From: a bacterium UBP8_UBA817
Lineage (GTDB): Bacteria > Margulisbacteria > Marinamargulisbacteria > UBA817
DNA: 44,053 nucleotides
Direction of reading: 5' to 3'
NCBI GenBank assembly: GCA_002296285.1
Contig: DBHX01000041.1
Span: 1-44,053, forward strand
Numbering within the stretch: position 1 is the stretch's first letter; every line of letters begins with the position of its first letter. The notes under the pieces were generated by a model. It was not told where the DNA came from and searched no databases. It saw nothing but the letters and a program-made list of their open reading frames with translations. This document shows, in pieces, positions 8,263 to 15,774 of this stretch. The position numbers and the translations under genes are program-made.

Positions 8263-9089
8263 CCTGTCGATTTGTCATTTGTTGTGCGGTTTTCATTGCA
8301 GTAATGCCATTTTTAGGCTTTGCTGATCCCGGAGCGAGTTATCCGATTAAGCACGCAAGGCGACCTTACATGGAATGGTCTCAACACAAAGAAACCATGC
8401 AGCGTGATTATCGATTGATTCAGGAGGGGATGCGTGGGCATATGCTTAATTTTAAGGCTCATTTATTGGCGGTTTTGCATTTAAATACGCCTGGGTTTAA
8501 ACGGTTTAAATTTGTTAATTATTTGCATAATGATGAGGATATTATTCCCATTCAATATATTGATTGGTCTCGAGAACGCCCAATATTAACACATCGGGGG
8601 TTGGATTTTTATGTGAGTGGAAAACTTAATCTGTTTTGCTTGGAGCCTCAGTATGGGGTTGAGTTGTATACGTTTGACGGTCGATTTTATCGGGATCCGG
8701 ATGGTTTATTGCGATCCATGGTTCATCATTTGCCAGTTATGGGTGAGAATGGGCGTATTTATGTTACAACAGATGACCCGGAAGTCGATTTATATGGTCG
8801 CATATTTGAAGATGATGTTGAGGTTGGAAAGTTGAAAATCATGTCATTTAAATCACCCACGGGGTTGTGGACCATTGAGGGCAGTGTTTTTTATCAACGT
8901 GAGCCAGAAAAAGTTGAAATTATAACAACGGATTATCAAGTGATTCAAGGGTATCACGAAGGGGAAAACGAGCCGCCAGGAATGAAGACATCGGCCACCA
9001 TTGTTCCATTTGGGGAAGGCATTGCGAAATCAGCCAAAACGTATATTGATACGTATGAATTATTGTTTCAAGCGGTTAACGATAATTAG
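8259..9089 (+). CDS. secreted protein of unknown function, 276 aa
   Basis: Not recognised. Starts at TTG 8259, whose bases overlap the trxB TGA stop (TTGA), so translation is probably coupled. The N-terminus MTCRFVICCAVFIAVMPFLGFADP is a plausible signal peptide with cleavage after GFA. The mature part is rich in aromatic, His and Arg residues, with no repeat and no recognisable catalytic motif. A segment such as HRGLDFYVSGKLNLFCLEP followed by DGRFYRDPDG suggests a beta-rich fold. Periplasmic location is inferred. Its 3' end overlaps the convergent orphan by four bases. Confidence 0.7.
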   Translation: MTCRFVICCAVFIAVMPFLGFADPGASYPIKHARRPYMEWSQHKETMQRDYRLIQEGMRGHMLNFKAHLLAVLHLNTPGFKRFKFVNYLHNDEDIIPIQYIDWSRERPILTHRGLDFYVSGKLNLFCLEPQYGVELYTFDGRFYRDPDGLLRSMVHHLPVMGENGRIYVTTDDPEVDLYGRIFEDDVEVGKLKIMSFKSPTGLWTIEGSVFYQREPEKVEIITTDYQVIQGYHEGENEPPGMKTSATIVPFGEGIAKSAKTYIDTYELLFQAVNDN

Positions 9090-9601
9090 GTATTATCTTT
9101 TTGAAATTCCCAATAGATTAAAAGATCCGTTTCTTTATTTTCATCAATAAAGTATTCGTTTTCTTTGTTGTCGTCTGTTTTTTTTCGTTTTTTGTCGATG
9201 GGTTTTTTGACACTTTGATTGGCTGTTGTATGGCTGGATGCTGAAATGAGGGGAATGTAGCTCATGTTTTCGGCGGTTGAGTTTTTGGCTGCCACGAGTT
9301 GGATGTTATTGGTCATTTGATCTTTTAATGCATTTCTGAATGCATTTCGAATATCATCTAATTTTTCTCTGGTCACGGGTTTGGTATCGTATAGGGGTTG
9401 ATTTAAAACTTCAAGTTTTTCTTGTTGTTTAACTTTTCCATGTTGAATGGTTTCGTCGTGAATTCTCTTTTTTTCATCAACAATGCCCAAAGCTTTCTTT
9501 TCATACATGTTTCCTTTCATGGCAACATCAATGTATTGCTTGTATGATAAGGCTCCCTGCTCACTTGATCCCAATATAATGGTTGATATGCTTGATCCCA
9601 T
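9086..9601 (-). CDS. small charged protein of unknown function, 171 aa
   Basis: Not recognised. No signal peptide or membrane segment. The middle is helix-forming and charged (KPVTREKLDDIRNAFRNALKD). The C-terminal part is very Lys/Asp/Glu-rich (DKKRKKTDDNKENE) and probably disordered, ending in an aromatic DLLIYWEFQK. Start ATG 9601. It is convergent with the secreted gene and divergent from fumC, so it is probably its own transcript. Confidence 0.6.
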   Translation of the reverse strand: MGSSISTIILGSSEQGALSYKQYIDVAMKGNMYEKKALGIVDEKKRIHDETIQHGKVKQQEKLEVLNQPLYDTKPVTREKLDDIRNAFRNALKDQMTNNIQLVAAKNSTAENMSYIPLISASSHTTANQSVKKPIDKKRKKTDDNKENEYFIDENKETDLLIYWEFQKDNT

Positions 9602-9658
9602 GACTTTATATTATGGGGCTTGTGTTTTTTTAATATAAATCAAATATTAAAGTTTTAT

Positions 9659-9688
9659 TAAACCCATTGAAAATTGTTAATGGTTTTT
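9659..9688 (+). other. hairpin followed by T-run in the fumC leader region
   Basis: AAACCCATT and AATGGTTT pair with one bulged C (about 9660-9668 with 9679-9686), and the right arm runs into TTTTT. It looks like a weak intrinsic terminator on the plus strand although no plus-strand gene ends just before it. It could attenuate fumC or be chance in AT-rich DNA. The rest of 9602-9797 shows only the fumC Shine-Dalgarno sequence (GGAGG at 9787-9791) and a small CCTTC/GAAGG hairpin near 9725. Confidence 0.25.
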
Positions 9689-9797
9689 AATTTCTCATCA
9701 TCTTTTGTATTTTGAATATAAACCCTTCAGAATCAGAAGGTAGGCAGGGACAACTTTCTGGTTTAAAATAAAACTTATTACTTTTTGGAGGCTCATT

Positions 9798-11198
9798 ATG
9801 TCATCGACCACTCACCAAGAATCATTCCGTACCGAATCGGATACCATGGGGGAAATTCAAGTTCCTTCATCGGCGTATTATGGGGCTCAATCGGCCCGTT
9901 CCTTAAAGAACTTTGATATTGGTTTGGAAACATTTCCACGAGAATTGATACAGGCATTTGGTACGTTAAAAAAGGCGGCGGCCATTGTAAATGCACGGGC
10001 GGGTAAGCTGGATGAAAGAAAGAAAGATTTGATTTGCCAGGCGGCTGACGAAGTCATTTCTGGTCAATTGGATGCTCATTTTCCATTGAGTGTTTGGCAA
10101 ACCGGTAGTGGCACGCAAAGTAACATGAATGTGAATGAAGTAATTTCGAATCGTGCAATCGAGATTGCGGGTGGTGTGATTGGTTCCAAAGATCCCATTC
10201 ATCCAAACGATGATGTGAATAAGTCTCAGTCATCCAATGATACATTTCCAACAGCCATGCATATTGCTGCGGCCATTGAAATTAAAGATCGATTACTTCC
10301 TTCAATTGCTTTATTGAGGGATACATTTAAGAAAAAGCAACAAGCGTTTAACGATGTTGTAAAAATTGGTCGAACCCATTTGATGGATGCCACACCCTTA
10401 ACCCTTGGTCAGGAATTTAGTGGGTATGTTGTGCAATTAAGTAATGCCATAGAGCGAATTGAACAATCCTTAAGTGGTTTATATGAACTTGCATTGGGTG
10501 GAACTGCCGTTGGTACTGGTTTAAATACGCCAGACAATTATGATCAGGATGTGGCCCAGGAAATTGCGTCATTAACGGGACACCCTTTTGTTACCGCCCC
10601 CAATAAATTTGAAGCATTGTCTGCGCATGATGCCATTGTTTCAGCCAGTGGTGCATTAAAAACATTGGCTGCGGCTTGTTTTAAGATAGCCAATGATGTG
10701 CGATGGTCTGCTTCTGGACCTCGCTGTGGCATTGGTGAACTTATCATTCCAGCCAATGAGCCGGGGTCGAGCATTATGCCTGGAAAAGTTAATCCAACGC
10801 AATCGGAAGCGTTAACCATGATTGCTGTTCAAGTGATGGGAAACGATGCGGCGATTGGCTTTGCAGGGGCGTCGGGTAATTTTCAGTTAAATGTCTACAA
10901 TCCTGTATTGATTTACAATTTGTTGCAATCCATTCGATTGCTTTCGGATGGTATGCGTAGTTTCAATGATCAATGTGCCATTGGTATTGAACCCAATCCA
11001 GCCGCGATTGAAAAGAATTTGCAAAACTCACTCATGTTGGTTACGGCATTGAATACGCATATTGGTTACGATAATGCGGCTAAAATTGCTAAAAAAGCAC
11101 ATTCTGATGGATCGACGTTAAAAGAAGCGGCCCTTGCTTTGGAATTATTAACAGATGCTCAGTTTGATGAATGGGTGAATCCTCAATTAATGATTTAA
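9798..11198 (+). CDS. fumC: fumarate hydratase, class II
   Basis: Converts fumarate to L-malate reversibly, in the TCA cycle and in nucleotide/aspartate salvage. A cytoplasmic homotetramer in known members. The fumarase/aspartase signature GSSIMPGKVNPTQ is at residues 323-335 with the catalytic Ser. GRTHLMDATPL has His194, and TGSGTQSNMNVNEV is the first conserved region. Length 466 matches FumC. Start ATG 9798 with Shine-Dalgarno GGAGG. Nearby malic enzyme on the other strand uses its product. Argininosuccinate lyase and aspartase are the relatives to exclude; HPNDDVNKSQSSNDTFPT and the overall length fit FumC. Confidence 0.95.
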   Translation: MSSTTHQESFRTESDTMGEIQVPSSAYYGAQSARSLKNFDIGLETFPRELIQAFGTLKKAAAIVNARAGKLDERKKDLICQAADEVISGQLDAHFPLSVWQTGSGTQSNMNVNEVISNRAIEIAGGVIGSKDPIHPNDDVNKSQSSNDTFPTAMHIAAAIEIKDRLLPSIALLRDTFKKKQQAFNDVVKIGRTHLMDATPLTLGQEFSGYVVQLSNAIERIEQSLSGLYELALGGTAVGTGLNTPDNYDQDVAQEIASLTGHPFVTAPNKFEALSAHDAIVSASGALKTLAAACFKIANDVRWSASGPRCGIGELIIPANEPGSSIMPGKVNPTQSEALTMIAVQVMGNDAAIGFAGASGNFQLNVYNPVLIYNLLQSIRLLSDGMRSFNDQCAIGIEPNPAAIEKNLQNSLMLVTALNTHIGYDNAAKIAKKAHSDGSTLKEAALALELLTDAQFDEWVNPQLMI

Positions 11199-11215
11199 AC
11201 TTTATGCATTGCGGG

Positions 11216-11872
11216 TTACGTGTGCCATGTGCTAAATTCATGAACCTTTTGTCGGCTGGGGATAAAGGCATTCACGGCTGCAGATTCATCCGGAACGCCA
11301 ACGGCCATCCCACAAACGATCATTCGATTTTTTAAATTTAATGTTTCCCGAATGGTGTCGCTGTAGGAACAAATGCTAAATTGAGGGCATGACCCCAATC
11401 CATGAGCCACCAGTCCAAGCATGACATTTTGCATGAATAGTCCCATATCCAAAAAGTTTCCCCGTTGAGACCCCATGGGTAAGTGGAAAATCATGGCAAC
11501 CGGTGCGCCAAAGAAGGTGTAGTTTTCTCTAAAATGTGCCACTCGTGCGGTGTTGTCGTTTCGATCAATGCCTTTGAGTTTGTACAGTGCATAGCCACAG
11601 GCCCGTGCGCGTTCTTTAAATTCATTCGGCAATGGGTCCAGGGAATAGTGATAGTCTGGTTGTTCAAATTCATTTTGATCGAATTTTTTGCACATACGAT
11701 CAATCAGTTTATTTTTTGTTTTATTGGTGCAAATGGCCACTTGCCACGGTTGTGTGTTTTTGGAAGATGCGGCATGGCCGGCGGCTTCAAGGATGGTTTC
11801 TAATGTTTGGTTTTTGATGGGTGTATTTAGAAATGCACGTTTGCAATGGCGTTGGGTGATAATATCACTCAT
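11216..11872 (-). CDS. nitroreductase-family FMN oxidoreductase
   Basis: FMN-dependent, NAD(P)H-using oxidoreductase of the nitroreductase fold; the true substrate is unknown. ITQRHCKRAFLNTPI is the phosphate-binding start of the family, SSKNTQPW the conserved substrate/FMN loop, and GLGSCPQF the C-terminal flavin-binding region. 218 residues is typical. I choose ATG 11872 since the family starts here; upstream in-frame codons belong to the overlapping protease gene. It overlaps the stop of the upstream prc gene by eight bases and is probably the last gene of the malic enzyme-prc-nitroreductase unit. Confidence 0.88.
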   Translation of the reverse strand: MSDIITQRHCKRAFLNTPIKNQTLETILEAAGHAASSKNTQPWQVAICTNKTKNKLIDRMCKKFDQNEFEQPDYHYSLDPLPNEFKERARACGYALYKLKGIDRNDNTARVAHFRENYTFFGAPVAMIFHLPMGSQRGNFLDMGLFMQNVMLGLVAHGLGSCPQFSICSYSDTIRETLNLKNRMIVCGMAVGVPDESAAVNAFIPSRQKVHEFSTWHT

Positions 11873-13925
11873 TTTTAGCAACAGATTGATGAAGTTCTGA
11901 CAAAACCTCCAACGCTTCATTGAGTAAATAGTCATTATCAAATGTTTTAACCCATTTATCAAAATCTTCTTTGTCATCCGTTAATGAGTCAATGGTTGGT
12001 TCAATTGAGGCATAGGTATTGAAAATTTTGTTAACGGTTAATTTTTCCAAGGATTCATTTTTTTGTTTGATTTCTTGCATATTGTCCCACATATCATGAA
12101 TTCGGATGGATTTATTGGAGTGATCCCGTTGACGTTTCATGAAGGCATTGTAATCGCTAATGGTGGCTACGGCGGGATTATTTTTTAATCGTTCATAGGA
12201 ATTTTTAATGACCATGCTTTTATTTTTGGGTTCATTCCATTTTTGGTAGTCGGCAGGGGTGGTTGATGTCCCTTTAAAGGCAAATTTTAATTCTTTTTCC
12301 CCTACATCCATGTAATCGTAAGGGCTGGGGTAGATGATATCAGGAACGACCCCTTGAAACTGTGTGGATGAGCCATTGATTCGAAAATATTCTTGGATGG
12401 TTATTTTAATAAACCCCAAAGGGTTGTTTTTTCGAAAAATGATATTGTCCAAATTCACCACTTTTTGTACGGTTCCTTTACCAAAGGTATGGCCATTTCC
12501 AAGAATAATCGCACGATTGTAATCTTGGAGAGCGGCAGAAACAATTTCAGAGGCGGATGCCGAAAAGGAATTGACCAATACCACCAACGGTTTGTTGTAA
12601 ATGGTGGTATTATCATTGTCACGATAGGTGTTTTTTTTGTTGTAGCTATCGGATACTTGAACCACCGGGCCACTGGGGATAAAAAATCCAGAAATATCCA
12701 CCGCATCTTTTAGTGATCCGCCACCATTGTTTCGAAGATCAAGAATCATGCCATCTGAGCCCAATGCATTAAATTCAAGCAAGGCTTGTTTAATATCATC
12801 GGCTGCGTTTCTGCCATTATTATTTTCAAAATCTCGGTAAAACGATGGTAAATTGATGTAACCAAATTGTTGATTCTTTACTTTAAATAATCCAGATTTT
12901 GCATAGGCTGATTTAATGATCACGACATCGCGTTTGATTGGAATGGTTTGAATCATGCCGTCGGGTTTCTTAACGGTTAATTTTACCGTGCTTCCCTTTG
13001 GCCCACGAATCAGCTTTACCGCTTCTCTAACGGGTGTTTCAATAATGCTGATGCCATCGTCATTGCCTTGAGATACCTTTAATATGATGTCTTCGGCTTT
13101 GAGTTCGCCTTGTCGCCATGAGGCACTGCCAGGAATGATTCGTACGACTTTGATAACTCCGTCATCTTCCCTTAATATCGCACCAATTCCTTCGAGTTTT
13201 CCAGACATATTAATGTCAAAGTCTTCTTTTTCTTCGGGTGGCAAATAGGACGTATGTGGGCCAAAAGCCCTGGTTATGGAGTCGAGATAATCTGTAAAAT
13301 AGTCTTTGTTTTTTTTCTCAATTAATCGTTTAAACCGCCGGTCCATGTCTTTTTTTGTTTTCAGCTTGGCTTCGATTTCTATGTCTTTTTCAATGACCAA
13401 TTCATTTTTTGACGGGTATTTTTCTTTGTAAAGTGTGATGTAGTTTTGTGCTACTTGGTATTGGGTATTGGCTTTCCATTCTTTGGTGAGTTCCGCATTG
13501 TTTTTTGGGTATGTCTTTTTATCAATATCGGCTTCAATTTGGTTGGCCATATTGAGGTTAAGGTCATGTTTTAAAATCGTGTGATACACTGAGCGACTAA
13601 ATTCAATTTGCTCTTTTAGACGGAGGAGGCATAAATTATAAAAATAGAATGTGTTATTTCGAATATCATTGTCTATTTTATATTCATAGGCCGTTAACTC
13701 AATGATTTGCTCTTCTGTAAAAAACGTTTTAGTGGGGTCAAGTTTATTTAAGAATAACTGGAATACGCGTTTTGAATAATTGTCGTCAATGGATTGATCC
13801 ACATAATGGTATCGGTTTAATGTGCCGCTTAGTATTTCATTAATGCGTTGTTGCCAATGGGGTGATAATTCTTCAGCGATACAAAAAGACTGAAGGACAA
13901 TAACAACGGCAAGAATGAACTTCAC
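11865..13925 (-). CDS. prc: carboxy-terminal processing (tail-specific) protease, S41
   Basis: Periplasmic protease that recognises C-terminal tails. An N-terminal signal peptide is seen (MKFILAVVIVLQSFCIAEE). A long helical N-domain precedes a PDZ domain around residues 225-310 (GKLEGIGAILREDDGVIKV). The S41 core shows NNGGGSL, then FSASASE with catalytic Ser457, Asp468 in ALQDYNRA and Lys483 in TFGKGTVQ. A long C-terminal domain follows. At 686 residues it matches the long Prc/Tsp type rather than short CtpA, which supports a diderm cell. Start is GTG 13925, overlapping the malic enzyme TAG by one base (TAGTG). Confidence 0.94.
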   Translation of the reverse strand: MKFILAVVIVLQSFCIAEELSPHWQQRINEILSGTLNRYHYVDQSIDDNYSKRVFQLFLNKLDPTKTFFTEEQIIELTAYEYKIDNDIRNNTFYFYNLCLLRLKEQIEFSRSVYHTILKHDLNLNMANQIEADIDKKTYPKNNAELTKEWKANTQYQVAQNYITLYKEKYPSKNELVIEKDIEIEAKLKTKKDMDRRFKRLIEKKNKDYFTDYLDSITRAFGPHTSYLPPEEKEDFDINMSGKLEGIGAILREDDGVIKVVRIIPGSASWRQGELKAEDIILKVSQGNDDGISIIETPVREAVKLIRGPKGSTVKLTVKKPDGMIQTIPIKRDVVIIKSAYAKSGLFKVKNQQFGYINLPSFYRDFENNNGRNAADDIKQALLEFNALGSDGMILDLRNNGGGSLKDAVDISGFFIPSGPVVQVSDSYNKKNTYRDNDNTTIYNKPLVVLVNSFSASASEIVSAALQDYNRAIILGNGHTFGKGTVQKVVNLDNIIFRKNNPLGFIKITIQEYFRINGSSTQFQGVVPDIIYPSPYDYMDVGEKELKFAFKGTSTTPADYQKWNEPKNKSMVIKNSYERLKNNPAVATISDYNAFMKRQRDHSNKSIRIHDMWDNMQEIKQKNESLEKLTVNKIFNTYASIEPTIDSLTDDKEDFDKWVKTFDNDYLLNEALEVLSELHQSVAKNE

Positions 13926-15112
13926 TAGGCTAAGCTACGTTTCAAATAAATTTCTTTTACTTTTTCGGCCACCGTGTATGGAACATCTTTATCAAGAACG
14001 GCAGGCAAAATTTGGTCGATGCTTAAGTTCGTGACGGATTCCGCAATTGCGTGGGCGGCCGCTAGTTTCATATCGTGGGTGAATTGTGTGGCTTTGGCGT
14101 CAATGGCGCCTCTGAAAATGCCAGGAAATGCCAATACATTGTTCACTTGATTTGGAAAATCACTTCGTCCTGTGCCCACAATAAATGCGCCGGCGGCTTT
14201 TGCATCTTCAGGCATGATTTCTGGAACGGGGTTGGCCATGGCAAAAATAATCGGGTCTTTTTTCATGCTTCGAATCATGTCTTGAGTGACGGCATTCGCC
14301 ACACTTACACCAATAAATACATCGGCATCAATCATGGCATCCGCAAGATTGCCAGCGACATTGTTTCGATTTGTTTTTCGAGCCAATCGTAGTTTTGATG
14401 AATTTTCAGCCAGATCTGGACGTGATTCGTGCAGTGTTCCTTTGGAGTCACAAATAATAATTTCTTGAACGGAGGCCGTTTCTTGCCCAATGTAATTCAT
14501 GCTCAATAGCATGTCAGTAATGGCGGATCCAGCGGCGCCAGCACCATTAATGACCACTTTTAATTCTCGCATGTCTTTTTTTGCGAGTTTTGCAGCGTTA
14601 ATAAGGGCGGCTAAGGTAACAATCGCGGTGCCATGTTGGTCATCATGAAAGACTGGAATGCCAATGTCTTTTAATAATGTTTCAACTTCAAAACAGCGTG
14701 GGGCGGCAATGTCTTCCAAGTTAACCCCCGCAAACATGGGGGTGATGTTTTTTACAATATTTACAATTTCAGCGGTGTTTTGAGATTCAATGCAAATTGG
14801 AAAAGCATCGATTCCGGCATACTCTTTAAATAATAGCGCTTTTCCTTCCATGACTGGGATGGATGCGGTGGCCCCAATGTTGCCAAGGCCCAGTACGGCT
14901 GACCCATCGGTAACAATGGCGACGGTATTTTTTTTGATGGTTAATTCATATGCGAGTGAAGGATCCTTTGCAATGGCTTCACAGACTCCCGCCACGCCTG
15001 GGGTGTAGGCCAGGGATAAATCATGTTTTGATGTGATGTTAAATTTGGGGTTAATGTCTAATTTTCCCCCGTTACTTTTGTGAAATTCAATGGCTTCTTC
15101 GTAAATATTCAT
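13925..15112 (-). CDS. NAD(P)-dependent malic enzyme
   Basis: Oxidative decarboxylation of malate to pyruvate. Domain order is the malic N-terminal domain (SLAYTPGVAGVCEAIA, VTDGSAVLGLGNIG, MEGKALLFK, then CIESQN), then the NAD(P)-binding domain with VINGAGAAGSAI. FHDDQHGTAIV holds the metal-binding Asp residues. Length 395 is the short form without the phosphotransacetylase tail found in enterobacterial MaeB, so likely a YtsJ/MalS-like single-domain enzyme. ATG 15112 has AGGAAA upstream. First gene of a three-gene overlapping unit. Cofactor choice cannot be read with confidence. Confidence 0.93.
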   Translation of the reverse strand: MNIYEEAIEFHKSNGGKLDINPKFNITSKHDLSLAYTPGVAGVCEAIAKDPSLAYELTIKKNTVAIVTDGSAVLGLGNIGATASIPVMEGKALLFKEYAGIDAFPICIESQNTAEIVNIVKNITPMFAGVNLEDIAAPRCFEVETLLKDIGIPVFHDDQHGTAIVTLAALINAAKLAKKDMRELKVVINGAGAAGSAITDMLLSMNYIGQETASVQEIIICDSKGTLHESRPDLAENSSKLRLARKTNRNNVAGNLADAMIDADVFIGVSVANAVTQDMIRSMKKDPIIFAMANPVPEIMPEDAKAAGAFIVGTGRSDFPNQVNNVLAFPGIFRGAIDAKATQFTHDMKLAAAHAIAESVTNLSIDQILPAVLDKDVPYTVAEKVKEIYLKRSLA

Positions 15113-15218
15113 TATTTTCCTATCTTTCGTTATTTATCTTTTTACTTATTTTATCAGATTCATTTTGAATTAAACACCTGTTTTCTTTTGGGGGGGTTAC
15201 GTTCAGTGGTGGTCCTGG

Positions 15219-15224
15219 TATACT
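15219..15224 (+). promoter_or_regulatory. candidate extended -10 giving a leaderless transcript
   Basis: TGGTATACT (TGn plus TATACT) ends six bases before the ATG of the thermonuclease-like gene at 15231, so transcription would start at or next to the start codon. No Shine-Dalgarno sequence is visible before that ATG. A weak TTACGT lies 16 bases upstream. Confidence 0.45.
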
Positions 15225-15230
15225 TTTAAC

Positions 15231-15707
15231 ATGATTCGATGTATTTTATGGTTGATATGCATGGCTTCCACCGTTAGTTTTTCAGTGACGTTCAACGCGA
15301 CGGTTGTTCGAGTGGTGGACGGGGATACCATTCATGTTCAATTGAGCAATAATGAGCGTAAAAAAATTCGTTTGTTTGGCATTGATGCACCAGAAATGCG
15401 ACAGCGTGATGGCGCCAAATCTGGCCGTTATTTGGCGGTTCGAATTGGGGATGCTGATGTTCAAGTGGTGCCTCAAGATGTGGACCCTTATGGAAGAACC
15501 GTCGCGATTGTGTTTGATGCGTTTGGCCAAAATATCAATGCTGAGATGGTTCGTTTGGGGTTGGCTTGGGTGTATCGGAAATATACACAGAATCCAGAGT
15601 GGTTGGTATTGGAACAGACGGCAAAAGACGAGCGCATTGGCTTGTGGCGGCGAAAAAATCCGTTGCCGCCTTGGAAGTTTCGAGCTCAAAACCGACCCAA
15701 AAAATAA
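15231..15707 (+). CDS. exported thermonuclease-like (SNase) protein
   Basis: Staphylococcal-nuclease-fold protein, likely a Ca-dependent phosphodiesterase acting on DNA or RNA outside the cytoplasm. N-terminal MIRCILWLICMASTVSFS is a signal peptide. Family motifs are VVDGDTI (metal-binding Asp), IRLFGIDAPEMRQ (catalytic Arg and Asp/Glu region) and DVDPYGRTVAIVF (second catalytic Arg), then GLAWVYRKY. 158 residues with the signal is the normal small form. A very basic tail (KFRAQNRPKK) could bind nucleic acid. The gene stands alone, divergent from malic enzyme. All expected active-site residues appear present, so it is likely active. Confidence 0.9.
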   Translation: MIRCILWLICMASTVSFSVTFNATVVRVVDGDTIHVQLSNNERKKIRLFGIDAPEMRQRDGAKSGRYLAVRIGDADVQVVPQDVDPYGRTVAIVFDAFGQNINAEMVRLGLAWVYRKYTQNPEWLVLEQTAKDERIGLWRRKNPLPPWKFRAQNRPKK

Positions 15708-15774
15708 TTTCGTGCAATTTGTTTATGTTTAATTACGATAATCACTAAAATAAACGTGTGAAAGGGGTTATTTT

